Both the position numbers and the translations under genes were made by a program. Positions 8,363 through 16,074 of a stretch of DNA of 64,000 nucleotides are shown one piece after another. Source of the stretch: Burkholderia anthina (lineage in GTDB: Bacteria > Pseudomonadota > Gammaproteobacteria > Burkholderiales > Burkholderiaceae); NCBI RefSeq assembly GCF_001547525.1, contig NZ_LNJP01000003.1:62001-126000 (forward strand), written 5' to 3'. Under the pieces are notes generated by a model. That model was given only the letters and a program-made list of their open reading frames with translations. It had not been told where the DNA came from and did not search any database. Numbering within the stretch: the first letter of the stretch is position 1; every line of letters starts with the position of its first letter.

Positions 8363-9562
8363 TTAGAAGCGGTGGATCATGCCGACGCCGACAGCGATCT
8401 GGTTCTGCTTCGAACCTGCCGCCACGCCGTCGCCGATCTGCGTCGTTGCTGCCTGGATGGTGCCAGTCTTGCTCAGCGTATTGCCCGACGCGTGCTGGTA
8501 AGCCTCGAGTGCGTACAGGCCCGTGCGCTTCGACAGGCTGTAGTACTGCGACAGCGTGACCTGATGGTACTTGGCCGCGCTCGTGATGCCGTTCGACTGC
8601 GTCGCCGCCGTGTACGAGTAGCCCACCGCGAAGTCCCACTGAGCCGCTGCCTTCCAGTGCAGCACGGCGCCGGCCGTGTTGAAGATCGCGCTGTTGCGGA
8701 ACACCGAGCCGACGCCCGGCGTGTACTTGACGTTCGTGTACGACGCCGACACATCCCACGCCGGCGTGAACTGGTAACCGGCCGTCACGCCGATGCGCTG
8801 CTGCGACTGCGCCGTCTGATAACCGGCATTGAGCGCCGACACCGCCGGCTGGCCGCCGCTCGTGACCGTCGAGTTGTCGCCCCACACGCCGCCGCCGAGC
8901 GTCGAGTTGTTGACCTTCTGATAGCCGACCGCGATGCCTGCCGGGCCGTTCAGGTACTGGACCGCCGCGCTCCACGTCGAGCCGCGGTTGACGCTGCCCG
9001 GCACGCCGCCGAACGAGTACGAACCGCCGACCGTGAAGCCGTAGAACTTCGGCGACATGTAGACGAGCGAGTTGTTCGCGCGGTAGCTGGTATCCAGCGA
9101 ATCGATATCGCCCGGGTGCGCGCCGTATGCGCCCGTCAGCCACGTCGTCGGGCTGTACGGCGACAGCAGCGTGTAGTACGCCGTGTACTGACGGCCGGCC
9201 GTCAGCGTACCGTACGCCTGGTTCGTCATACCGACCCATGCCTGGCGGGTGAAGATACCGCCTGCCCATTGCGACGCGCCGGTCGCCGAGTTCACGCCTG
9301 CTTCCAACTGGAAGATCGCCTTCGTGCCGCCGCCGAGATCTTCGCTGCCCTTCAGGCCGAAGCGGCTGCCTGCCCATACGCCGGTGGACATCGATACCTT
9401 CGAGTGACCGCCGGTCGTCGCACCCGTCGACGGGGCCGCGTTGTTCTGGTATGCCAGGCCGTTGTCGACGATACCGTACAGGGTCACGCTGCTCTGGGCG
9501 TGGGCGGCGGTAGCGGCTGCGAGACCCACTGCCGTCATGGCGAAAGCGACGCGCTTTTTCAT
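8363..9562 (-). CDS. Gram-negative trimeric porin (OmpC/Bcs type)
   Basis: A 399-aa outer-membrane porin, normal for Burkholderia. It has a signal peptide (MKKRVAFAMTAVGLAAATAAHAQS), then SSVTLYGIVDNGL, the usual first beta-strand. The RFGLKGSEDLGGG motif follows, and the protein ends in GMIHRF with the terminal Phe recognised by the BAM machinery. The start at 9562 follows a GGAG; longer readings upstream would break the signal peptide. It forms a general diffusion channel for small hydrophilic solutes. It is monocistronic and ends at the bidirectional hairpin. Confidence 0.95.
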   Translation of the reverse strand: MKKRVAFAMTAVGLAAATAAHAQSSVTLYGIVDNGLAYQNNAAPSTGATTGGHSKVSMSTGVWAGSRFGLKGSEDLGGGTKAIFQLEAGVNSATGASQWAGGIFTRQAWVGMTNQAYGTLTAGRQYTAYYTLLSPYSPTTWLTGAYGAHPGDIDSLDTSYRANNSLVYMSPKFYGFTVGGSYSFGGVPGSVNRGSTWSAAVQYLNGPAGIAVGYQKVNNSTLGGGVWGDNSTVTSGGQPAVSALNAGYQTAQSQQRIGVTAGYQFTPAWDVSASYTNVKYTPGVGSVFRNSAIFNTAGAVLHWKAAAQWDFAVGYSYTAATQSNGITSAAKYHQVTLSQYYSLSKRTGLYALEAYQHASGNTLSKTGTIQAATTQIGDGVAAGSKQNQIAVGVGMIHRF

Positions 9563-10048
9563 TGATTCTCCGTCCTCAAAGAATGTTTCTTTTCTGGTGT
9601 GGTTTTGTGACCGACACATGTGCGAGTACATGCCGACGCGATTCTGACGGATTACCAATTGTTTCCCAACATGTGCAGTCGGTCATCGTATGATCGACGC
9701 AACGCGGGCGTTCACCAAACGGTTACATAACAGCTCGAAATGCTTGTGCGGCGGGCCTTTCCGGCATTTGCCGGTGAAAACCCTAGCTTTACATTTTTAC
9801 GGGTGCAACGCGACCGTCCGATGTCGTCAGACGCCTTCGGCAACAAAACATCTTACAAATGCGCGATCGAAGCTGACGCCGCGATTCACGCCGCCGCGCA
9901 GGATCGCCGACGTTCGTGACACCCACATTTCGAGACACGTAATCATGAAAACGTTTTTGTCCGTGCGCGGGGCACGGCGGATCGGACGGGAACGGCCCGG
10001 CGAGCGCGGGCCGGGACGCGATGCCGGCGCCGGTCGCACCGACGCGCT
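9563..10048. other. Intergenic region upstream of the porin
   Basis: 485 bp without a convincing gene. It is less GC-rich than its surroundings near 9590-9800, as expected for the porin promoter and 5' leader. GACCGAC (9609-9615) and GTCGGTC (9678-9684) form a widely spaced inverted repeat, each next to an ACATGTG-like element. The distal part (about 9970-10040) holds GC-rich inverted sequence after the squalene-synthase stop that may act as its terminator. Confidence 0.4.
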
Positions 10049-11116
10049 TCAGTGCTGCGACGCGGGGCGCGCGAGCCGCGCGGTCACGGCGTCGGCGAGC
10101 GCGCTCAGGCGCGCGCGGATCGCCGTGTTCGAACCGACCAGCGCGAGCGACGCCGCCATGATCCGGTAGACGCGCTTTCTCGGCACCTTGGCCGGCTGCG
10201 CCGGGTCGAGCCACGCAGCGTGGCCGGCCAGCAGTTCGAGCGTTTCGAGGCCGATCATGATCGGCCACAGGCAGGCGAGCCGAAGCCGCACGAAACGGCG
10301 CGGGATCGCGAGCGTATACAGGCATGCGTCGCGATACTGGTCGAGCGCGCCGCGCAGCAGGTCGACCAGCACGCCGCGCGCGCGCGCCGACGCATCGGGC
10401 TGCATCAGGTCGGCCACGACGAGCCCGTGCGCGCGCAGCACGTCGTCGGGCAGGTAGCAGCGGCCGATGCGCAGGTCCTTCGCGCAATCGCGCAGGATGT
10501 TGGTCATCTGCAGCGCCTTGCCGAAACGGATGCCCTTCTCGCGCATGTCCGGCAGATCCCAGCCGCGCGCGGCGCGCGTGTGCGCGCCCGTCATGTCGGT
10601 CCAGAATTCGCCGACGCAGCCGGCGACGAGGTACGTGTAGCGGTCGAGTTCGCCGCGCGTGGGCAGCGATGCGACCTGCCCCGACCGCTCGTCCGGAAAC
10701 GTGCGCAGGTCGAATTCCATCCCCGCGGTGAGCGTCGCGACGACCTTGCGGATCGACGCGCGATCGACCTCCGACTGCGCGCGCAGCAGCGCGAGCATCG
10801 GTTCCATCGAACCGAGCAGCAGGTGTTCGTGCGAATCGGTCTGCATCCGCGTCACGTCCTCGAGCGAACGCGACAGCGCCGCGCCGTCGCCGAGCCGCTC
10901 GATGTCGTCGCGCAGGTCGGTCAGCAGCGCCGCGCGCCGCTCGGGCGCGACGAGCGCCGTGTCGGCGATCGTATCGGCCGCGCGTGCAAGCAGATACGCG
11001 AGGCCGACCGGGTCGCGCATGCCGTCGGGCAGCACGCGCAGCGTCAGGTAGAAGGAGCGGGAAACGTTCTTCAGCAGGTCGCCGAGCAGATAGGCGGGAT
11101 CGGTATGGGTCGTCAT
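10049..11116 (-). CDS. Phytoene/squalene synthase family protein (head-to-head isoprenyl synthase)
   Basis: A 355-aa all-helical prenyl synthase. The two aspartate-rich motifs of the family are visible: DTIAD near residue 48, and DCAKD within TNILRDCAKDLRIGRCYLP. Known members condense two farnesyl diphosphates to presqualene diphosphate or squalene, or two geranylgeranyl diphosphates to phytoene. The length and C-terminal extension fit a squalene synthase. Start ATG 11116 is chosen because the conserved region begins soon after; the ribosome-binding site is weak. No other hopanoid or carotenoid gene is beside it, so it probably supplies squalene to a hopanoid pathway encoded elsewhere. Confidence 0.83.
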   Translation of the reverse strand: MTTHTDPAYLLGDLLKNVSRSFYLTLRVLPDGMRDPVGLAYLLARAADTIADTALVAPERRAALLTDLRDDIERLGDGAALSRSLEDVTRMQTDSHEHLLLGSMEPMLALLRAQSEVDRASIRKVVATLTAGMEFDLRTFPDERSGQVASLPTRGELDRYTYLVAGCVGEFWTDMTGAHTRAARGWDLPDMREKGIRFGKALQMTNILRDCAKDLRIGRCYLPDDVLRAHGLVVADLMQPDASARARGVLVDLLRGALDQYRDACLYTLAIPRRFVRLRLACLWPIMIGLETLELLAGHAAWLDPAQPAKVPRKRVYRIMAASLALVGSNTAIRARLSALADAVTARLARPASQH

Positions 11117-11486
11117 GAGTCGGGAAAAATCGGCCGGCGCGGGCCCCGGACGCACACGGGCGCCGGGCGCCCGCGCCGGCCCGCGAGTCGCCGCATCGTC
11201 GCGCGCGGCGGGCAGCGGCCCCGGTGCGGCGATGCAAAATTCCCGCAAGTTTAGTGCATCCGGCGCGCGGGTTCGCTGTGACGGCCGGAATGCGATGCAC
11301 GCAAGGCTGCCGTCGCTCGCGCTGCCGTGCATGTCGCCCCTTCAAAACAGAACGGAAAGGTCGAAGTAATACATATGTAATTATTCGATGCGACGATCGC
11401 GCACCGTTCGATTCCGTTCTGCCCGGCTTCCCGCCGGGCCGCCGACTCGAGCGCCCTTTCCGACTCCGTTTCGAAGGTTCAACGAC
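11117..11486. other. Divergent promoter region, squalene synthase / GlpQ-like gene
   Basis: 370 bp. The half next to squalene synthase is very GC-rich. The GlpQ-side half contains an AT-rich segment around 11368-11388 with the palindrome TACATATGTA, a likely promoter or operator element. No gene is supported. Confidence 0.35.
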
Positions 11487-12632
11487 ATGCTCCTCAAGCG
11501 CCCGACCTCCCTGCGCTATGCCCCGTTCGCCTGCGCCGCCGCGCTCCTGCTCGCCGCGTGCGGCGGCGACGACGCTCTGACGCGCGATCCCACGCAGCCG
11601 ATCTCCGCGAAGGTCCAGGTGGTCGGCCATCGCGGCGCGAGCGCGCTGCGCCCCGAACACACGCTCGCGTCGTATCGCAAGGCGATCGAGGACGGCGCGG
11701 ACGTGATCGAGCCCGACCTCGTGTCGACGCGCGACGGCGTGCTCGTCGCGCGCCACGAGAACGAGATCTCGGGCACGACGAACGTGTCGGCGCTACCGCA
11801 GTTCGCAAGCCGCAAGGCGACCAAGACGATCGACGGCGCGCAGTTGACCGGCTGGTTCACCGAGGATTTCACGCTCGCAGAGCTGAAGACGCTGCGGGCG
11901 CGCGAGCGCATTCCGCAGGTGCGCCCCGCGAACACGGCCTACAACGACCAGTTCGAGATTCCGACGTTCGACGAGATCGTCGCGCTCGCGAAGCAGATGT
12001 CCGCGCAGACCGGCCGCACGATCCATCTGTATCCGGAAACCAAGCATCCGACCTACTTCCAGTCGATCGGCCTGCCGCTCGAGGACCGTCTCGTCGACGC
12101 GCTGCTAAAGGATTCGTACACGTCGCGCACCGCGACCGTCTACATCCAGTCGTTCGAAGTCGCGAACCTGAAAGCGATCCGCAACCGGATCAAGTCGAGC
12201 CAGCCGAACTGGCGGCTCGTGCAGCTGATGGACGAAGCCGGTCAGCGCCCGTACGACTTCGTGAAGGCGAACGACACGCGCACCTACGGCGACCTGTCGA
12301 CGCGCGACGGCATGCGCGAGATCGCGACCTATGCGAACGGCGTCGGGCCGTACAAGACGTCGATCATCGCGGTCGCCGCGGACGGCACGCTGCAGCAGCC
12401 GACGCCGTTCGTGCGCTACGCGCACGAGGCCGGCCTCGTCGTGCATCCGTACACGTTCCGCCCGGAAAACAACTTCCTGCCCGCATCGCTGAAGGACGGC
12501 GGCACGCCGGCCACGCGCAACACGGCCGGCTCGGTGCGCGAGATCCAGGCGTACCTGCGCGCGGGCATCGACGGCTTCTTCACCGACGATCCGGCCGTCG
12601 GCCGCACGGCCGTCGATACGTTCAAGCGCTGA
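11487..12632 (+). CDS. Glycerophosphodiester phosphodiesterase, lipoprotein (GlpQ-like)
   Basis: A 381-aa GDPD enzyme predicted to hydrolyse glycerophosphodiesters to glycerol-3-phosphate and an alcohol. Catalytic motifs are clear: HRGAS with a conserved Glu in LRPEHT, and EPDLVSTRDGVLVARHE with the metal-binding acid residues and second catalytic His. The N-terminus has a lipoprotein signal ending LLAAC, so the mature protein should be tethered by Cys. The large insert before YPETKHP is typical of periplasmic GlpQ rather than cytosolic UgpQ. The start at 11487 begins the signal sequence; the Shine-Dalgarno is weak. It probably scavenges phospholipid breakdown products. Confidence 0.92.
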   Translation: MLLKRPTSLRYAPFACAAALLLAACGGDDALTRDPTQPISAKVQVVGHRGASALRPEHTLASYRKAIEDGADVIEPDLVSTRDGVLVARHENEISGTTNVSALPQFASRKATKTIDGAQLTGWFTEDFTLAELKTLRARERIPQVRPANTAYNDQFEIPTFDEIVALAKQMSAQTGRTIHLYPETKHPTYFQSIGLPLEDRLVDALLKDSYTSRTATVYIQSFEVANLKAIRNRIKSSQPNWRLVQLMDEAGQRPYDFVKANDTRTYGDLSTRDGMREIATYANGVGPYKTSIIAVAADGTLQQPTPFVRYAHEAGLVVHPYTFRPENNFLPASLKDGGTPATRNTAGSVREIQAYLRAGIDGFFTDDPAVGRTAVDTFKR

Positions 12633-12655
12633 CACGAAGCGCCGACCCGCACGCG

Positions 12656-12688
12656 ACCGGGCGCCGCGCACGAGGTGCCGCGCCCGGT
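12656..12688. terminator. Hairpin between the convergent GlpQ-like and rhodanese genes
   Basis: Arms ACCGGGCGC (12656-12664) and GCGCCCGGT (12680-12688) give a 9-bp perfect stem with a 15-nt loop. It lies between two convergent stops. There is no long T-tract, so termination is probable rather than certain. Confidence 0.5.
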
Positions 12689-12701
12689 TCCACCGCGTCG
12701 G

Positions 12702-14327
12702 TCAGATCACGTTGAAGTGGTGCGTGCCGTCCCGCTTCAACTGGTCGACCAGCCCGTATTCCCAGTCGAGATACGCCTGCATCGCCGCGGCCGCGTTGTC
12801 GGTGCCTTCGTACGGGCGCCGATAGCGGTCGATGCGCGGCGACGCAAGACGGGTCTCGCCGCTCTCCAGCGGCAGCCCGGCGTCGATCCACGCGGCCGTG
12901 CCGCCGGTCAGCACGCGGATCTCGGCCGACGCCGGCAACAGCGCGCGGGCGTCATCCGCCGCGAACCGCGCGAGCAGGCTCGATCCGCACGTGAACACGT
13001 ACCGCTTCGCGGGCGGAATCGCGGCCAGCGCGTCGCGCAACTGCGCACGCACGGCAAACCACGCGCCCGGCACATGACGCTTCACGTAGTTCGCGCTGGC
13101 CGTCACGTCGACGATCGCGAGCTCGCCGGGCGCGGCCTCCTTCAGCCAGCCGGCGAGCGTCGCGGGCGACACGTCGGCAGCGGGCGGCGCCGCGGGCACG
13201 TCGCGCGGCGGCTGGCCGCGCTCGACGAATGCCGCGGCGCCGGCCGGCTCGACCACGCGCACGTCCCAGCCCATCTGCGCGAGCCACGACGCGGTCATGT
13301 CCGCGCGCACGCCGTCGTCGTCGGCCAGCACGATCCGCGCGCCGCGCACGGCCGCATGATGGTCGGTCTCCTGCACGAGCTGGCCGCCCGGCGTGCTCAG
13401 GAAGCCCGGCAGGTGGCCGGCTTCGTATTCCTCCGGCGTGCGCACGTCGAAGCGGTACAGCGTGCGGCCCGGTTCGGCGAGCGCGGCGACGTCGGCCAGC
13501 GCGATACGCGGCACGCCGGCGCGCTCGGCCACCGCGCGGGCGGCCCGACGCGCTTCGGCGCGCTGCGTCGCGTCGATCTCGTCCGGAAAGCGCCGTGCGG
13601 CGCCGCGCTCGAGCGTCTGGCCGGCCAGCGTCCAGCCGATCGTGCCGTTGCGCAGCGCGGCGACGGGATTCGGCAGCCCCGCGTTGACGAGCGACTGCGT
13701 GCCGATGATGCTGCGCGTGCGGCCCGCGCAGTTGACGATCACCTGCGTGCGCGGGTCCGGCGCCAGCGCGCGCACGCGCAGCACGAGTTCCGCGCCCGGC
13801 ACGCTGGTCGACGTCGGGATGTTCATCGTCTGGTATTCGTCGAAGCGGCGCGCGTCGACGATCACGACATCGGCTTTCGCGTCGATCAGCGCCTGCACCT
13901 CCTGCGCGGACAGCGACGGCGTATGACGCTCGGCCTCGACCCATTCGCCGAACGACTTGCTCGGCACGTTCACGTCGATGAACAGTTCGCCGCCCGCGGC
14001 AACCCAGCCGGCGAGGCCGCCGTCGAGCAGCCGCACGTCGGTGTAGCCGAGCCGCGCGAGCGTCGCGGCCGCGCGCGGCGCGAGATCCTCGCCGCCCGCT
14101 TCGCCGAACACGACGATCGGCGTGTCGCGGCGCGGAATCCGCGTCCACGCGTCGAGTTCGAGCTTCGACAACGGAAAATTGGCGGCCCACAGCGGATGGC
14201 CCTGCGCGTACGGATCTTCCTCGCGTACGTCGATCAGCGCGATCTCGTCGCGGGCAAGCAGGCGCGCGCGTACGTCCTGGTACGACGCGACGGGAAAGCG
14301 GGAAAGGGAATCTGCGGAGTGCGTCAC
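12702..14327 (-). CDS. Four-domain rhodanese-type sulfurtransferase
   Basis: A 541-aa protein made of four rhodanese-like modules. Domain 2 keeps a catalytic Cys200 in the loop CAGRTRS, and domain 4 has Cys447 in TCGSSLLAR. The corresponding loops of domain 1 (FGEAGGED) and domain 3 (LADDDG) lack Cys and are probably structural. It would transfer sulfane sulfur to an acceptor such as glutathione or sulfite. It lies 118 bp downstream of a thiol dioxygenase gene on the same strand, suggesting joint handling of a small thiol. Four modules are more than the usual one or two. Confidence 0.9.
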   Translation of the reverse strand: MTHSADSLSRFPVASYQDVRARLLARDEIALIDVREEDPYAQGHPLWAANFPLSKLELDAWTRIPRRDTPIVVFGEAGGEDLAPRAAATLARLGYTDVRLLDGGLAGWVAAGGELFIDVNVPSKSFGEWVEAERHTPSLSAQEVQALIDAKADVVIVDARRFDEYQTMNIPTSTSVPGAELVLRVRALAPDPRTQVIVNCAGRTRSIIGTQSLVNAGLPNPVAALRNGTIGWTLAGQTLERGAARRFPDEIDATQRAEARRAARAVAERAGVPRIALADVAALAEPGRTLYRFDVRTPEEYEAGHLPGFLSTPGGQLVQETDHHAAVRGARIVLADDDGVRADMTASWLAQMGWDVRVVEPAGAAAFVERGQPPRDVPAAPPAADVSPATLAGWLKEAAPGELAIVDVTASANYVKRHVPGAWFAVRAQLRDALAAIPPAKRYVFTCGSSLLARFAADDARALLPASAEIRVLTGGTAAWIDAGLPLESGETRLASPRIDRYRRPYEGTDNAAAAMQAYLDWEYGLVDQLKRDGTHHFNVI

Positions 14328-14445
14328 GATGTCTCTGGGTTGAATACGTTGAAGTCGGTGAAGAAAACGGAACGGCTCGATCGTGGCCCTGCCGCCGCGC
14401 GCCCGCCACGGGCCGCGCGAGCGGGCTGGGCGTCAGACATTCGCG

Positions 14446-15012
14446 TCAGGCATTCGAATAGCCCGACACGAACGACTTCACGGTACCGTCGTCCAGGTAC
14501 ACCGCGCGCTCGACCTTGCCGATGTTCGCGCCGTACACGTGGATGCTGATCGATACGCGGTCGGCAAATGCGTTGGTCACGCGGTGAACGTCGCCGATGC
14601 GCGGCGACACGGCCTCGACCTCGCCCGGCCGCAACCGCACGGCGTCGCCCGCGGGCACCGGCCTGCCGGCCGCGTCGAACCGGTACGGCTGCGAGAACTC
14701 GCCGCCGCGCAGCATCCCGATCAGCCCCCACACCGTGTGATCGTGGATCGGTGTCGCCTGGCCCGGCCCCCACACGAAGCTGACGACCGAGAAGCGCTCG
14801 TCCGGGTCCAGATGCAGCAGGTACTGCCGGTAACGCTCGGGATCGGGCTGCGCGAACGCGTCGGGCAACCAGTCGTCGTGCTCGACGAGCGCGGCGAGCA
14901 GCGCGCCGCCCTCGTCGAGAATGCGCGCCTCGTTCGCGCCGGACGCGAGCAGCGCATCCAGACCATCGACGAACGGACGCAGCGGCGTCTGTTGCAACGA
15001 AAGCGTACTCAT
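14446..15012 (-). CDS. Cysteine dioxygenase-family thiol dioxygenase (possibly 3-mercaptopropionate dioxygenase)
   Basis: A 188-aa cupin-fold iron enzyme. The HxH iron ligands are in PIHDHTVWG and the third His is in GDVHRVTN, the standard cysteine dioxygenase arrangement. Such enzymes add O2 to a small thiol to give a sulfinate; bacterial members act on L-cysteine or 3-mercaptopropionate. The start at 15012 has AGGAG well placed upstream. A LysR-type gene starts 75 bp away in the opposite direction, and a multi-domain rhodanese follows. The exact substrate cannot be fixed by eye. Confidence 0.88.
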   Translation of the reverse strand: MSTLSLQQTPLRPFVDGLDALLASGANEARILDEGGALLAALVEHDDWLPDAFAQPDPERYRQYLLHLDPDERFSVVSFVWGPGQATPIHDHTVWGLIGMLRGGEFSQPYRFDAAGRPVPAGDAVRLRPGEVEAVSPRIGDVHRVTNAFADRVSISIHVYGANIGKVERAVYLDDGTVKSFVSGYSNA

Positions 15013-15024
15013 CGGCCGTCTCCT

Positions 15025-15057
15025 CGAATATGATGCCGAATATGATGGATCGTCATG
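15025..15057. promoter_or_regulatory. Candidate LysR operator in the thiol dioxygenase / LysR spacer
   Basis: CGAATATGATG occurs at 15025-15035 and 15037-15047, a 12-bp direct repeat. It is followed by ATGATGGATCGTCATGAT, in which ATGA/TCAT arms form a dyad. The 74-bp spacer therefore carries compact repeat structure expected of a divergent LysR-controlled promoter. Confidence 0.5.
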
Positions 15058-15086
15058 ATGCACCCGAAAGACCATGCAGAACAAAC

Positions 15087-16004
15087 ATGAAAATTAGCGA
15101 TATCGACGCTTTTGCAGCGGTCGTCCGCTGCCAGACCCTGAGCCAGGCCGCGGCCGAGCTCGGGATGACGCAGCCCGCGATCACGCGGCGCGTCCAGAAT
15201 CTCGAGGAAACGCTCGGCGTGACGCTGCTCGACCGCAACACGAAGCCGCCGCGCCCGACCGACATCGGCCGGCAGGTGTTCGAGCAGTGTCGCGCGATCC
15301 TGCGCGAGGTCGACGCGCTGCGCGAACTGACGGCCGGCCAGCAGCCGCCCGCCGGTGAATTCAGGATCGGGCTCACGCAGGGCCTCGGCGAACTGATGCT
15401 GCCCGCGCTGATCGCGGATCTCGCCGCGCAGTGGCCCGCGCTCGCGACGCAGGTCACGACTGCATGGGGCGGCCTGCTCGTCGACCGCATCGCCCGCCGC
15501 GAACTCGATGCGGCGCTGGTCTTCCTCGCGCGCGAGATGGTGCTGCCGGCGCAGGTCGAGGGTGAACGCTTGCTGGCCACGCGGCTCGTCGCGGTCGGCC
15601 GCAAGGGCGACTGGCCGCGCCGCAGCTACCGGCTCGCCGATTGCCACGCGCGCGGCTGGGTGCTCAACCCGGACGGCTGCGGCTTTCGTGCGGGCCTGCG
15701 GCGCGCGCTCGACGCGCAGGGCCTGCCGATGCCGGTCACGCTCGATGCGTACGGCCGCGACCTGCAACTGCAGAGCGTCGCCAACGGCTTCGGCCTCGGG
15801 CTGATGCCGCTGCCGCTCGTCGAAGGCAGCCCGCTGCGCGACGCGCTCGATATCGTGCCGCTCGCCGATTTCAAGCCGCAGATCGATCTGTGGCTGCTGC
15901 GCCGGCACGATGCCGCGCGCCTCGACGCGCCGCTCGCGGCCGTCGCCGCGCGTGCGCGCACGGCGTTCGCGCTGCCCGAGCAATCGCACGACAAGGCCGC
16001 GTAA
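15087..16004 (+). CDS. LysR-family regulator divergent from the thiol dioxygenase
   Basis: A 305-aa LysR-type protein with a classic N-terminal HTH (VVRCQTLSQAAAELGMTQPAITRRVQNLEETLG, residues about 11-43) and an effector-binding domain. The start at 15087 aligns MKISDIDAF with the usual LysR N-terminus; Mets further upstream lack family support. The short divergent spacer and repeats at 15025-15057 indicate that it controls the dioxygenase/rhodanese pair and itself. Its effector is likely a sulfur compound, by inference. Confidence 0.9.
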   Translation: MKISDIDAFAAVVRCQTLSQAAAELGMTQPAITRRVQNLEETLGVTLLDRNTKPPRPTDIGRQVFEQCRAILREVDALRELTAGQQPPAGEFRIGLTQGLGELMLPALIADLAAQWPALATQVTTAWGGLLVDRIARRELDAALVFLAREMVLPAQVEGERLLATRLVAVGRKGDWPRRSYRLADCHARGWVLNPDGCGFRAGLRRALDAQGLPMPVTLDAYGRDLQLQSVANGFGLGLMPLPLVEGSPLRDALDIVPLADFKPQIDLWLLRRHDAARLDAPLAAVAARARTAFALPEQSHDKAA

Positions 16005-16020
16005 CGTAGCCTCGGTAGCC

Positions 16021-16064
16021 GCGCGGCGCCTGCGTCGCGCCGCGCCGTTGCCGTGCGCGGCAAC
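16021..16064. terminator. Tandem hairpins between convergent LysR and acyl-CoA dehydrogenase-like genes
   Basis: GCGCGGCGC (16021-16029) pairs with GCGCCGCGC (16037-16045). It is followed by GTTGCCG (16047-16053) pairing with CGGCAAC (16058-16064) over a 4-nt loop. Two stable stems lie back to back between convergent stops; no T-tract is evident. Confidence 0.5.
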
Positions 16065-16074
16065 CTGACCCGGC

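Noticed and set aside
9609-9684. GACCGAC/GTCGGTC inverted repeat in the porin leader as an operator
   Set aside because: Arms are 7 bp and more than 60 bp apart; not convincing without conservation.
9690-10169. 159-codon open reading between the porin and squalene synthase
   Set aside because: It starts in the porin leader and runs antisense into the end of the squalene synthase gene, with no recognisable domain or RBS; long open frames are common by chance in GC-rich DNA.
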